64,000 nt of DNA, taken from NCBI GenBank assembly GCA_963787345.1, contig CAWBCW010000011.1, positions 124,001 through 188,000 on the forward strand. Reading direction: 5' to 3'. Below the pieces are notes generated by a model that was given only the letters and a program-made list of their open reading frames with translations, was not told the origin of the DNA and ran no database searches. The translations under genes and the position numbers were made by a program. The DNA is from Bacillus_BD sp963787345 (GTDB taxonomy: Bacteria; Bacillota; Bacilli; Bacillales; Cytobacillaceae). Shown here piece after piece: positions 43,043 to 52,010 of the stretch (its first letter is position 1; every line of letters starts with the position of its first letter).

Positions 43043-43651
43043 ATGACAAGAATAATGGGGAAGGTTGTTCCATTCCGAAGAAAAAAGAAAGCCATTAATC
43101 ATTTAATTTTTACTCCAGGAATTTGGATAAATGGGGAAATCTATTGGTTAAAGAATAAAAATGAAAGATTTTTTATATCAGAAGGCATCTCAGTCAAAAT
43201 ACATCAGAGATCAACGATTTCAAAAGTAAATTTTTTTGATATTTTCGTAACAAATCATCGTAAAAAGGAAAGACAAGTTAAATTGTTAATGATGTACCAC
43301 CACCCGTATCAAAAGAAAGAACATTTTTCTTTTATATCTCCTGTAGAAAAGGTTATTTATTATTTTTCAGGCGGTTTCATGCATCTTATAAATGGCTCGT
43401 ATAATGGAAACGGTTTTAATCATTATACCGTCCAACCAGAGTGGAATATCACAAATAATATTTTTTGGGATTGCCATGAAAAAGGGACACTTAAATATCA
43501 ACCAATGTTGAGAGGTTCTGCAACAAGTATTTATACTTTTGATTTGAAAATAGGGGGCAGAGAAGTGCATAAATGCAGTTCTTGGTCCATATTGGGAACG
43601 AATAACAATGAAATACAAGAAATAAATAAACGCTTAACAAAAACACACTAG
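43043..43651 (+). CDS. hypothetical protein
   Basis: 202 residues, basic, rich in Asn, Lys, His and aromatic residues, without signal peptide or membrane segment. Predicted mostly beta (WINGEIYWLKNKNERFFI, LLMMYHHPYQKKEHFSFI). I do not recognise a family. I chose ATG 43043, seven bases after AGGTG; an upstream ATG at 43022 has no site. It stands alone before rpmG and may be a lineage-specific gene. Confidence 0.6.
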   Translation: MTRIMGKVVPFRRKKKAINHLIFTPGIWINGEIYWLKNKNERFFISEGISVKIHQRSTISKVNFFDIFVTNHRKKERQVKLLMMYHHPYQKKEHFSFISPVEKVIYYFSGGFMHLINGSYNGNGFNHYTVQPEWNITNNIFWDCHEKGTLKYQPMLRGSATSIYTFDLKIGGREVHKCSSWSILGTNNNEIQEINKRLTKTH

Positions 43652-43727
43652 CATTTCGAAAAAAAAAATGATATTATAATTAAGTCGTATAACGAACTAG
43701 CTTTACATTGTTTGGAGGGAAATAAAC

Positions 43728-43877
43728 ATGCGTGTGAATATTACGTTAGCTTGCACAGATTGTGGAGACCGTAACTATATTTCTAAAAAGAATAAACGAA
43801 ACAATCCAGATCGTCTTGAGCTTAAGAAATATTGCCCAAGAGAAAAACGCACAACTACACATCGTGAAACAAAATAA
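43728..43877 (+). CDS. rpmG: 50S ribosomal protein L33
   Basis: 49 residues (MRVNITLACTDCGDRNYIS to THRETK), too short for a usual ORF cutoff. It is of the RpmGB type by sequence and by position. C9, C12 and C36 are present but the fourth cysteine of the zinc ribbon is an Arg/Glu (CPRE), so the site is incomplete: an intermediate between the zinc-binding and zinc-free forms. TTGGAGGGA precedes the ATG. A strong terminator follows. Confidence 0.93.
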   Translation: MRVNITLACTDCGDRNYISKKNKRNNPDRLELKKYCPREKRTTTHRETK

Positions 43878-43904
43878 GTAGCAGGATTTCCTGCTGCTTT
43901 TTTT
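43878..43904 (+). terminator. intrinsic terminator after rpmG
   Basis: AGCAGGA and TCCTGCT pair around a tiny loop, followed by seven T. Confidence 0.85.
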
Positions 43905-43981
43905 GTTTCCTCCAATTCCTAGTGATATGGAGTTTTGCTTGTGATGAAGATAATAACGGACGAGGGGAGCCTTATGACTTC

Positions 43982-44761
43982 ATGATGAATGTATTGATGT
44001 CCATTTTATTATTGATAATGGTTATAGGAGCATATCGTTCCAAGTTATTAACGATTTCGGGGGCAATTGCAGCCTTTATTACGGGTTTGCTTGTTTATTT
44101 AGGCCTCGGTTTAAAAGGCCTATTTATTCTTGGATTGTTTTTTGTAAGTTCAAGTCTTTGGTCCAGGGTGAAAAGTGTAAAAAAACAAAAAGCAGAAGAA
44201 ATGTCGGTGAAAGGGTCACAACGCGATTGGCAGCAAGTACTAGCGAATGGAGGACTAGCTGCTTTAATGAGTGTTTTATATGGTGTAACGAGTGATCCGG
44301 TTTGGGTCATTGGTTTTTGTATTTGTATTGCTTGCAGTAACTCAGATACTTGGGCATCTGAAATTGGATCGATGAGTAAAAACAGACCGTACTACATACG
44401 GACATTTAAAAGAGCTGAAAGGGGCACTTCGGGTGCTATCAGTCCACTTGGCACGTTTGCGTCGATTGCGGGTGCTTTTGTGATTGCCATAGCAGGTTTT
44501 ATTCTATTCGGTCTAAGCCTCCAAGATTTGCTTTTTATTTGTCTTTTTGGTTTTTTTGGAAATGTAATCGATACTTTACTTGGTGCCTATATCCAAGCGG
44601 GTTATCGTTGTATAAGATGTGGATTCAAGACTGAAAGGACTATTCACTGCGGCCAAAATACGAATCTTATTAAAGGACATTCATTTTTTAATAATGATGT
44701 TGTTAATTTCTTATCCGGTTTTCTTTCACTTATCGTTAGTTTATTGATCATAAAAATATAG
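43982..44761 (+). CDS. DUF92 integral membrane protein
   Basis: About 259 residues, six to seven hydrophobic segments. Family landmarks are the early GAIAAFITGLLVYLGLGLKG, the loop CSNSDTWASEIGSMSK with RPYYIRTFKRAERGTSGAIS, and the C-terminal NNDVVNFLSG. Relatives include eukaryotic TMEM19 and VTE6/phytyl-phosphate kinase-like proteins; the bacterial role is unknown. The start is uncertain: ATG 43982 follows GAGGGGA by 13 bases. Confidence 0.85.
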   Translation: MMNVLMSILLLIMVIGAYRSKLLTISGAIAAFITGLLVYLGLGLKGLFILGLFFVSSSLWSRVKSVKKQKAEEMSVKGSQRDWQQVLANGGLAALMSVLYGVTSDPVWVIGFCICIACSNSDTWASEIGSMSKNRPYYIRTFKRAERGTSGAISPLGTFASIAGAFVIAIAGFILFGLSLQDLLFICLFGFFGNVIDTLLGAYIQAGYRCIRCGFKTERTIHCGQNTNLIKGHSFFNNDVVNFLSGFLSLIVSLLIIKI

Positions 44762-44829
44762 CGGATATTTTTCTTTCAGTAGGATATTTTAGAGAATTAT
44801 CATCAAACTATAAACAGGAGGGATAATCA

Positions 44830-45024
44830 ATGTCGAGAATACTATCAGTCCTGTTAATGGGTTTTGGAGGATATGTTTTATTTAGAAAAAGATTTCGTCT
44901 TTTAAATGCTATTCTTAGAAATCCGCTCGTTAGACGATATGGGGTAAGATTGTTTATGAGTATTCCTGGGATTAAGAATAAAATCATCGGGTCCATCTTT
45001 TCTCAAGGCCCCAAAACTGTTTAA
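44830..45024 (+). CDS. yqgO: small membrane protein (YqgO-like)
   Basis: 64 residues, basic, with one hydrophobic N-terminal segment (ILSVLLMGFGGYVLF). A good CAGGAGGGA site precedes the ATG and a terminator follows. Its place just before the rhomboid protease gene equals yqgO of B. subtilis. No function is known. Confidence 0.7.
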   Translation: MSRILSVLLMGFGGYVLFRKRFRLLNAILRNPLVRRYGVRLFMSIPGIKNKIIGSIFSQGPKTV

Positions 45025-45058
45025 TAACAACTTTAACTTTCTATGTATAGTGAAGGTA

Positions 45059-45083
45059 AAGACCCGTCATAGGGTCTTTTTTG
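45059..45083 (+). terminator. terminator after the yqgO-like gene
   Basis: AAGACCC and GGGTCTT pair around a 6-base loop, followed by TTTT. Confidence 0.8.
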
Positions 45084-45174
45084 TCTGTTTGAAGGGGTAA
45101 TTCCTTTACGAATGGAAAAAAATTGCCTATAGTAAAACTAAAAATGATAAGCAATATAGAAAGTGGGAAATAGT

Positions 45175-46731
45175 TTGAGTTTTCGAGAAGAGTATCTTTT
45201 TTGGAAGCTGACACATATTCTCATTCGTGAACAAGGATACCGTTTAATCCAAATAACAAAAAGTCAAAAAGAAATTTGGCTGGAAAATCCTGAAAAGGAT
45301 GATTCACAATTAGTTCGCATTCTTTTACATGATCTTGATTGGAGCAATTGGATGCAGCGTGATATGCAAGTAACCTTGATAAATGGTGAGAATGTTAGAA
45401 GGCAATTAAAAAAACGACATGTCCATGTATTAAATATTTATATAACCCCCTATTCACCTGTTGATGATTATGAATTCCGCCTCGACAAACCGCTTATTCA
45501 TCCAAAAGGTGAGAAGACAAAAGTAACGACTATCATTTGTGACAGGCAAAGTGGTGCAGGAAAACTCCAAGAGCTTTTTCAAACTTCCTTTGCTCATCAT
45601 TTAAATGAAGACTATGGACAAAATGAAATTGAATTAGAGAAACAAGCCATCTTTATGGCGGTGAAAGAAACAGCACAGTCTGAAAAAGCACTTTTTAATA
45701 ATGGGAAACCGATTTTCACTTATGTTTTTATGGCCATTCAAATTTTTATTTTTATCTTAATGGAGTTTGCAGGAGGCAGTACGAATACGTCCGTTTTAAT
45801 TCAGTTTGGGGCAAAGGTAAATTGGTTAATCCTTCATGGTGAATGGTGGAGGCTTTTTGCTCCCATTGTAATTCATATCGGTTTTTTGCATTTACTCATG
45901 AATACGATGGCATTATATTATCTAGGGACGATGGTTGAAAGAATTTATGGTAACTTTCGGTTCCTTATTATCTACTTGATAGCGGGTTTTTTTGGGACAT
46001 TAGCCAGTCTATTATTTAGTCCTAGTATTTCAGCGGGTGCAAGTGGAGCCATATTTGGCTGTTTTGGTGCCTTGTTATATTTTGGAGTCATCTATCCAAC
46101 TCGATTTAAAAGAACAATGGGGGGGAATATCCTCATTCTCATTGCGATTAATTTAATATTTGGCTTTACTGTACCAGGTATAGATAATGCAGGTCATATT
46201 GGCGGTCTAGCCGGTGGATTTCTTGCATCTGCGATTGTTCATTTTCCTAAGTCCAAAAAGGTATTATCTCAGGCTTCAGCTTTGATCTTAAGTGCGGTAC
46301 TTGTAACAGGTGCAATCCAATACAGTTTTGCTGATCCAGGTAAATTCGTTGATGAGCAATCGGCGCTTGTACTAGGACAAAGGTATATTCAAAATGAACA
46401 GTTTGATGAAGCTTATACGATTTTGAATGAATTCAACTCAAAAAATCAACAAACAATGCATACACTATTTTTGCTTTCATTTTCCGAAATCAAAACAGGC
46501 AGATTTCAGGAGGCTAAAGCCCATTTACATGAAGTGATTGAATTAAACCCTGAGTTTCACGAAGCCTTCTACAATTTATCATTAGTGTATTATCATGAAG
46601 AAGATCTTGCTGAAGCAAAGGAATATGCGAGTGAAGCTCTATCTCTAGAGCCTTCTAACCAAGATTATCAAAACTTACTAGAAGAAATTAGCGATCGAGA
46701 GTCCGCGGGATCTTCTGTTTTAGGAACATAA
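45175..46731 (+). CDS. gluP: rhomboid intramembrane serine protease GluP
   Basis: 518 residues in three parts: an N-terminal cytosolic domain (1-175), a seven-segment rhomboid domain with GASGAIFG (catalytic Ser near 290) and GHIGGLAGG (His near 341), and C-terminal TPR repeats (about 395-505, ALVLGQRYIQNEQFDEAY). B. subtilis GluP (YqgP) cleaves membrane proteins including the Mg transporter MgtE. I chose the TTG at 45175, after GAAAGTGGG. Its last 44 bases overlap the convergent gene. Confidence 0.93.
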   Translation: MSFREEYLFWKLTHILIREQGYRLIQITKSQKEIWLENPEKDDSQLVRILLHDLDWSNWMQRDMQVTLINGENVRRQLKKRHVHVLNIYITPYSPVDDYEFRLDKPLIHPKGEKTKVTTIICDRQSGAGKLQELFQTSFAHHLNEDYGQNEIELEKQAIFMAVKETAQSEKALFNNGKPIFTYVFMAIQIFIFILMEFAGGSTNTSVLIQFGAKVNWLILHGEWWRLFAPIVIHIGFLHLLMNTMALYYLGTMVERIYGNFRFLIIYLIAGFFGTLASLLFSPSISAGASGAIFGCFGALLYFGVIYPTRFKRTMGGNILILIAINLIFGFTVPGIDNAGHIGGLAGGFLASAIVHFPKSKKVLSQASALILSAVLVTGAIQYSFADPGKFVDEQSALVLGQRYIQNEQFDEAYTILNEFNSKNQQTMHTLFLLSFSEIKTGRFQEAKAHLHEVIELNPEFHEAFYNLSLVYYHEEDLAEAKEYASEALSLEPSNQDYQNLLEEISDRESAGSSVLGT

Positions 46732-47566
46732 TCTCTCCATCTTCTAGTTCACTAATTACAAGTAGATGGGACCTATCACGAGCTAATAAAATTAATGGGA
46801 TGGTACTGCCAGTTGGATCGGCCATGGTACCATCTTGTTTTCTAATTCCGAGAAAATAGTTTTTGTATAATCCTTCCCAAAGGTGCCCGATTAATTCTTT
46901 TGTACTTCTTTCATTTAAGCCGGGTAAAGCAAGTTCATCATATTGATAAATGCTTGTTAAAGGAAAAATGATATACTTATTTTCTTGAATGTTGTAGTGA
47001 TTCTCAGCTTTTTCAAGGGCATGAGCTAATTTCTTTTCAATATAATCGTCAATTAGTTTTTTCCATTCCTCATCTTGTTGATGAATAGGGATGCGAAAGG
47101 AGTGCAGGGGATGAAATTTAGAATCTAATATATAAAGTTCATCATGGGAGTGTTTTTGAGAACTAGTAATTTTATCTTCTTCATGGATTTCTCCGAAGTG
47201 AAAACTAATGGCTTTAAAATTAGCACTATCATTTCCAGTAAAAGAGCTCTCAAGAATGATTTTATCTTCATTTTGCCGCCACTCTTTTCCCATTGTTGCG
47301 ATTAACTTTCCATTTCCAAATAAAAGGCTGATATCTTGTCTTAAATAGGCTTTTCGATCAAGAGTCGAGCTTGTCCTCCATAGTAATTCATATCCTTTAT
47401 GGGTGTCATTCATAAACGTCAATGCAGTTTGGGCAACCTCAAATAATACGTCATGATTAGTAGGGAAATAAGTGAAACTTTCTTTCACTTGTCTTGCGGG
47501 ATAAAATATCGTAAATATCATAAACGAAAGCACAAACATCGTCATGAATTCAGCATACTTTTTCAA
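46688..47566 (-). CDS. membrane-anchored extracytoplasmic protein, unknown
   Basis: 292 residues with one N-terminal hydrophobic segment (AEFMTMFVLSFMIFTIFY) and a soluble, charged domain. No enzyme motif is seen. It may be secreted or anchored at the outer face. Its 3' end overlaps the 3' end of gluP by 44 bases, so the transcripts are complementary there. GAGAGTGA precedes the ATG. Function unknown. Confidence 0.7.
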   Translation of the reverse strand: MKKYAEFMTMFVLSFMIFTIFYPARQVKESFTYFPTNHDVLFEVAQTALTFMNDTHKGYELLWRTSSTLDRKAYLRQDISLLFGNGKLIATMGKEWRQNEDKIILESSFTGNDSANFKAISFHFGEIHEEDKITSSQKHSHDELYILDSKFHPLHSFRIPIHQQDEEWKKLIDDYIEKKLAHALEKAENHYNIQENKYIIFPLTSIYQYDELALPGLNERSTKELIGHLWEGLYKNYFLGIRKQDGTMADPTGSTIPLILLARDRSHLLVISELEDGEIMFLKQKIPRTLDR

Positions 47567-47740
47567 TGGTCACTCTCCTTTATTCTTCTTTAAAGGGTTG
47601 TCCACGATAAATATATTCACGTTGAAGAAAAATATACATAGGGCACACCTCAAAGGGGAAATCATCTTGAGAGCGTTGCTTGTTTGGATTATACTAAAAT
47701 GAACATAAAGTCATTATCGAAAAAGAATGAGGAATTTACA

Positions 47741-47947
47741 ATGAAAACAATCTATGATATACGGCAATATTTAAAAAAGTTTGGCATCATTATTTATATT
47801 GGCGATCGCATTTCTGATCTCGAACTAATGGAATCAGAAATCCATGAATTATATCGATCACAATTAATAGACATACGAGATTATCAATCAGCTGTTTTGT
47901 TGTTAAGACATGAAATCCGGCTATTAAAGGAAAAAAACGAGGGATAA
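47741..47947 (+). CDS. yqgQ: YqgQ family protein (DUF910)
   Basis: 68 residues, helical. The start MKTIYDIRQYLKKFG and the following IYIGDRISDLELM match the YqgQ family, a three-helix protein that may bind nucleic acid. I chose ATG 47741 because GAGGAATT lies before it and the family begins there; the frame is open upstream to 47684. In B. subtilis glcK follows; that gene is absent here. Confidence 0.88.
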   Translation: MKTIYDIRQYLKKFGIIIYIGDRISDLELMESEIHELYRSQLIDIRDYQSAVLLLRHEIRLLKEKNEG

Positions 47948-48041
47948 TAAAATGTAAGGATGAAGATTAGATAGAAAGGAAGGCTGTCATGATTTTTTCC
48001 TTTTCATCATAAGTATGTTTTGATGGGAAGGAGGAAGAAAA

Positions 48042-49229
48042 ATGCAAGTGAAAATCCGTCAGGGCGATACACTATGGTATTACAGCCGGTTGTTTATGAT
48101 ACCTATCCAATTAATCATCGATTCAAATCCTGACATAAATGTAGAACAATTACAGGTGGGCCAAGAAATACAAATTCCAGGATTCTATGCTCAATTCTAC
48201 TCTGTTAAAAGTGGAGATACATTTTGGAAGCTGGCTCGTACACGAAATCTTTCTGTAGATGCACTGCTTCTGTTAAATCAATCGTTGAATCCAAATCGGT
48301 TAGTAGTAGGTCAGAGCATTAGAATCCCTGCACGTGTGATTCATGCGATCGTTAATCGCACTATAAATTATGATTATGCCCAGATGGATAGAGATATTCA
48401 AACCTTACAAAGCCAGTTTCCATTTATTCGTGTTAGAAGTATTGGAAAAAGTGTGTTAGGAAAAGAGTTATATGAAATTAGACTTGGTAAAGGAACGAAG
48501 AAGGTCCATATGGATGCTTCCTTCCATGCGAATGAATGGATTACGACGCCCATTTTAATGGCTCTCTTAAATACTTTCTTACTTTCCTTAACAAATAGTC
48601 AGCCTATAAGGGGGATGGCTGCGATGCCACTCTATCAATCCGTTGATTTATCGATTGTGCCTATGGTAAATCCGGATGGAGTCGATTTAGTATTAAATGG
48701 ACCGCCAGCTTCTAATCGTGAGGAAGTTTTAAGGATTAATGACGGAAGCACGGATTTTAGCAATTGGAAAGCAAATATACGAGGTGTTGACCTGAATAAT
48801 CAATTTCCTGCCAATTGGGAAATTGAGAAGGAAAGAAAAGAACCTAAATCACCTGCACCAAGGGATTATCCAGGTGATGCCCCATTAACTGAACCTGAGG
48901 CACAAGCAATGGCTGATTTGGCGAGAAACAATGACTTTGACCGTTTGCTAGCTTTCCATACTCAAGGGAAAGAGTTTTATTGGGGTTATGAAGGATTAGA
49001 GCCGCCCGAATCGAGCGTTTTAGCTGCTGAGTTTGAAAGAGTTAGCGGTTATGAAGCGATTCAATATATAGATAGTCATGCAGGGTATAAAGATTGGTTT
49101 ATTCAAGAGTTTCGAGAACCAGGTTTTACGCTTGAATTAGGCTCTGGTGTAAATCCACTTCCGATCTCCCAATTTAAGGAAATTTATGAAGATGTATTGG
49201 GCATTTTTTTAGCTAGCTTATATATGTAG
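48042..49229 (+). CDS. yqgT: LysM-M14 peptidase (gamma-D-glutamyl-L-diamino acid endopeptidase)
   Basis: 395 residues. Two LysM domains (1-48 and 51-98) bind peptidoglycan; no signal peptide is seen, as in ENP1-type enzymes. The M14 carboxypeptidase domain (about 110-390) has the zinc motif SFHANEW (H162, E165), a third zinc His in AFHTQG (near 306), and the catalytic Glu in FTLELGSG (near 364). The family cuts gamma-D-Glu-mDAP bonds in peptidoglycan turnover. GGGAAGGAGG precedes the ATG. A terminator follows. Confidence 0.92.
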   Translation: MQVKIRQGDTLWYYSRLFMIPIQLIIDSNPDINVEQLQVGQEIQIPGFYAQFYSVKSGDTFWKLARTRNLSVDALLLLNQSLNPNRLVVGQSIRIPARVIHAIVNRTINYDYAQMDRDIQTLQSQFPFIRVRSIGKSVLGKELYEIRLGKGTKKVHMDASFHANEWITTPILMALLNTFLLSLTNSQPIRGMAAMPLYQSVDLSIVPMVNPDGVDLVLNGPPASNREEVLRINDGSTDFSNWKANIRGVDLNNQFPANWEIEKERKEPKSPAPRDYPGDAPLTEPEAQAMADLARNNDFDRLLAFHTQGKEFYWGYEGLEPPESSVLAAEFERVSGYEAIQYIDSHAGYKDWFIQEFREPGFTLELGSGVNPLPISQFKEIYEDVLGIFLASLYM

Positions 49230-49242
49230 ACTAAATATTATT

Positions 49243-49272
49243 AAAAAAAGCACCTTGAAGGTGCTTTTTTTA
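49243..49272. terminator. bidirectional terminator after yqgT
   Basis: AAAAAAAGCACC and GGTGCTTTTTTT pair around TTGAA. It serves the convergent yqgW-like gene too. Confidence 0.9.
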
Positions 49273-49275
49273 ATG

Positions 49276-49443
49276 TTAGGCAGGAAAACCGCTACTTATG
49301 AATGTCATAATGGAAAACCAGCCGAAGACAGTTAAAGTACCAAAAGCAAAAAGGATACCTAAAATATTTTTACTTTTTACAGAACGTATAAGGCCTACGG
49401 CTGCAAGAATTGCTACCAATAGAAAAATAATGACAGTCCCCAT
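49276..49443 (-). CDS. yqgW: small membrane protein (YqgW-like, DUF2759)
   Basis: 55 residues, two hydrophobic segments (IIFLLVAILAAVGLI and FAFGTLTVFGWFSIMTFI) separated by RSVKSKN. I chose the ATG at 49443, behind AAGGGGGC; the frame extends eleven codons further without a site. The pattern and location fit the DUF2759 family. Function unknown. Confidence 0.8.
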   Translation of the reverse strand: MGTVIIFLLVAILAAVGLIRSVKSKNILGILFAFGTLTVFGWFSIMTFISSGFPA

Positions 49444-49672
49444 TAAAAAGCCCCCTTGTGATTCGATATTTTTCACTCACTTAAAAAGTTGAAATTGGCT
49501 CCATTCATTTCCTATAGACTAACTCCTACTATTTTATAATTTTTCTGAAAATTTGTCGAGGTCAAATAGTTGGACTCTTCTAAATAGTGAATATAAAATA
49601 GATTGCTTCGTTTTTAATTTCAGATGGTGTAGAATAATTTTGAATAGATAGTAAAGAGGGGGAACTAGTCAA

Positions 49673-50305
49673 ATGGAATGGAAACAAATTCCACTAGGGC
49701 AAATGCAAACCAATTGTTATGTCCTACAGAATGAAGATTTATCATGTTTAATTATCGATCCGGGGAGTGAAGGGGAAAAACTCATTCAATATCTTCAAAA
49801 AGAAGAATTAAATCCAGTTGCGATTGTGTTAACTCATGCCCACTTTGATCATATAGGTGCTATTGACACAGTTCGTAATGAATACAATATTCCTGTGTAT
49901 GTACATGAAAAGGAGAAAGAGTGGCTTACTTCACCAGCACTTAATTTATCCGATCATATGCAAGTAGGGAAAATTCAAGTAAACGAAGCTGATGAAATTA
50001 TTACAGGGGAACAGGAACTAACAATTGGCTCTTTTACTTTCCAAATTTATGAGACACCTGGCCATTCTCCAGGCAGTATATCTTTATATTTTAAAGAGGC
50101 TGACCTTGTTTGTTCTGGGGATGTTTTATTTAATGGAAGTGTAGGACGAACAGACCTGCCAGCAGGAGATCCAGAACAGCTGATGAAAAGTATTCATGAT
50201 AAGTTGCTAAAGTTGCCAGAAACAACTTCTGTTCTTTGTGGACATGGACCGGTAACGACGATTGGAAAAGAGACGGATTCCAACCCATTTCTAAATGGAT
50301 TTTAA
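49673..50305 (+). CDS. yqgX: metallo-beta-lactamase fold hydrolase (YqgX, glyoxalase II-like)
   Basis: 210 residues. The metal motif is H55-A-H57-F-D59-H60 in THAHFDHIG, then ETPGHSPGS and the later SGDVLF with GHGPVT. Family members hydrolyse thioesters such as S-lactoyl-glutathione; in Bacillus a bacillithiol conjugate is the expected substrate, by inference. GAGGGGGA precedes the ATG. A strong terminator follows. Confidence 0.92.
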   Translation: MEWKQIPLGQMQTNCYVLQNEDLSCLIIDPGSEGEKLIQYLQKEELNPVAIVLTHAHFDHIGAIDTVRNEYNIPVYVHEKEKEWLTSPALNLSDHMQVGKIQVNEADEIITGEQELTIGSFTFQIYETPGHSPGSISLYFKEADLVCSGDVLFNGSVGRTDLPAGDPEQLMKSIHDKLLKLPETTSVLCGHGPVTTIGKETDSNPFLNGF

Positions 50306-50318
50306 GAATTGAAAATAA

Positions 50319-50350
50319 GAAAAACCCTTTCAATATTGAAAGGGTTTTTC
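50319..50350 (+). terminator. intrinsic terminator after yqgX
   Basis: AAAAACCCTTTCAA and TTGAAAGGGTTTTT pair around a very small loop. Confidence 0.92.
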
Positions 50351-50460
50351 TGGGGATATTCAAATTCTAGTAATGGGAGGGTTATTGTTTTGCTACTACA
50401 TTCAGAATATAATAAAATTAACACTATGTCAATAGTGTTAAACTGATTAAGGTGATAAAT

Positions 50461-51519
50461 TTGCTGAAAATTCTAAAAGATTTTTTAAGTACTAAGCCAT
50501 CTAAAATGATTACTTATCAGGAGTATATCGACTTAGCCTTATACGATCCTCAATATGGCTATTATATGAAGAATAAGGAAAAAATTGGTTCGAAGGGGGA
50601 TTTTATTACCTCTATGAATTATTCTGATATTATGGGAAAAATGATGGCGAAATGGTTTGAAAAACAAATAGAAAAGAATTCACTTCCCCCCGTATTTTGT
50701 GAGATTGGAGCTGGAAATGGCCGATTTGCAAAGGCATTTATGGAAGAATGGTATAGCCGTCCACGAGCGGAGCTGACTTACTTTATTATTGAAAAGAGCC
50801 CTTATCATTTACGACTCCAAAAGGAGCAGTTTGTAAACGATTGGAATGTAAAGTATGCAAAAAACGTTGAAGAGCTAGAAGAGTTTAGCGGAGTGATTTT
50901 TAGCAATGAACTGTTTGATGCTTTTCCGGTTCATGTTATTGAAAACAAAAATGGTCAGTTATATGAGATCATGGTTAGCATTGAAAACGATCGCTTAGTA
51001 GAAAAAAAGGTTCCTCTATCTAACGAAGCGATTATTCAATTTATTAGGGAATATGATATTGACATCTCTAACGGGCAGAGAATGGAGATTTCCCTTGATA
51101 TGGAAGAAATGGTTTCTGCTATTAGCTCCATTTTAACACAGGGATTTTTAGTTACGATCGATTATGGATATTCTCATGAAGAGTGGCAGGAACCTGTGAG
51201 GAAGGATGGAAGTCTAAGAGGGTACTACAAGCATAAGTTAGTGAAAGATGTGCTGACACATCCAGGAGAAATGGATATTACGAGTCATATTCATTGGGAT
51301 GCACTGGAGGGAACAGGTGAAAAATATGGATTGCGGAAAATAAAGAGGTGGCGGCAACATGAATTTTTACTTTCGATTGGCATTTTAGAACAATTGGAAA
51401 ATCATGTTGATCCAAATCCATTTTCAGAAGTCAATAAGCGAAATCGTGCCATTCGCAGTTTGATTATGCCACAGGGGATTAGTGATAGCTTTCATGTTTT
51501 GTTACAGCAAAAGCTTTGA
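50461..51519 (+). CDS. MidA-family SAM-dependent methyltransferase
   Basis: 352 residues of the DUF185/MidA (NDUFAF7) family. Landmarks are MITYQEYIDLALYDPQYGYY, the KGDFITSM block, the SAM-binding EIGAGNGRFA and the family motif SNELFDAFPVHV. In eukaryotes the relative dimethylates an arginine of complex I; the bacterial substrate is unknown. I chose the TTG at 50461 after AAGGTGA; a GTG at 50452 is possible. A palindromic terminator follows. Confidence 0.9.
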   Translation: MLKILKDFLSTKPSKMITYQEYIDLALYDPQYGYYMKNKEKIGSKGDFITSMNYSDIMGKMMAKWFEKQIEKNSLPPVFCEIGAGNGRFAKAFMEEWYSRPRAELTYFIIEKSPYHLRLQKEQFVNDWNVKYAKNVEELEEFSGVIFSNELFDAFPVHVIENKNGQLYEIMVSIENDRLVEKKVPLSNEAIIQFIREYDIDISNGQRMEISLDMEEMVSAISSILTQGFLVTIDYGYSHEEWQEPVRKDGSLRGYYKHKLVKDVLTHPGEMDITSHIHWDALEGTGEKYGLRKIKRWRQHEFLLSIGILEQLENHVDPNPFSEVNKRNRAIRSLIMPQGISDSFHVLLQQKL

Positions 51520-51542
51520 TATGATCATTCATTAAAGAATAT

Positions 51543-51572
51543 AAAAAAGTGATGGATATCCATCACTTTTTT
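51543..51572. terminator. bidirectional terminator
   Basis: A fully palindromic 30-base sequence (AAAAAAGTGATGG and its complement around ATAT) between convergent genes. Confidence 0.92.
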
Positions 51573-51586
51573 ATAGCGTTCTTCAT

Positions 51587-51832
51587 TTAATGTCCAGCAG
51601 CTCCTGGGATCATCATGAAGGTGGTCCAGTACGTAAACCCAATAAAGAACACGGTTAAATAAGCTCCAAAAATATAAATGTACATACGCTCAGTAAGTTT
51701 TAAATAGCTAAGTAGGACAAAGAACCCCGTTTGGCCTAAGAAAATCAAAGAAGTAGTATACATATCTCCAACATAAAACATGATGGTAAAGATTCCTGTC
51801 CAAAAACCAAGGACGCGAAACATTCGATCCAA
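51587..51832 (-). CDS. yqgY: DUF2626 membrane protein (YqgY-like)
   Basis: 81 residues, three hydrophobic segments (VLGFWTGIFTIMFYVG, TSLIFLGQTGFFVLLSYL and IYIFGAYLTVFFIGFTY). It matches the DUF2626 family (YqgY of B. subtilis). I chose the TTG at 51832 (LDRMFRVLGFW), preceded by AAAGGGGGG; the longer open frame is not family-like. Function unknown. Confidence 0.85.
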   Translation of the reverse strand: MDRMFRVLGFWTGIFTIMFYVGDMYTTSLIFLGQTGFFVLLSYLKLTERMYIYIFGAYLTVFFIGFTYWTTFMMIPGAAGH

Positions 51833-51938
51833 GCGTACCCCCCCTTTGTTAAAGAGACTTAATTTTAATAAGTTCAACACTATTATAATGAAGTATTCTG
51901 AAAAAGTAAACAAATCTTTATTTTTAAAATATACAGAC

Positions 51939-51970
51939 AAAAAGGAAGTCAAATCATAACTTCCTTTTTG
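51939..51970. terminator. terminator after the SufR-like gene
   Basis: AAAAAGGAAGT pairs with ACTTCCTTTTT around a 9-base loop. It closes the minus-strand gene to the right. Confidence 0.85.
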
Positions 51971-52010
51971 TTAGAAATATTAAATTTTCTACCTAAAAAA
52001 TTGAATGAAG

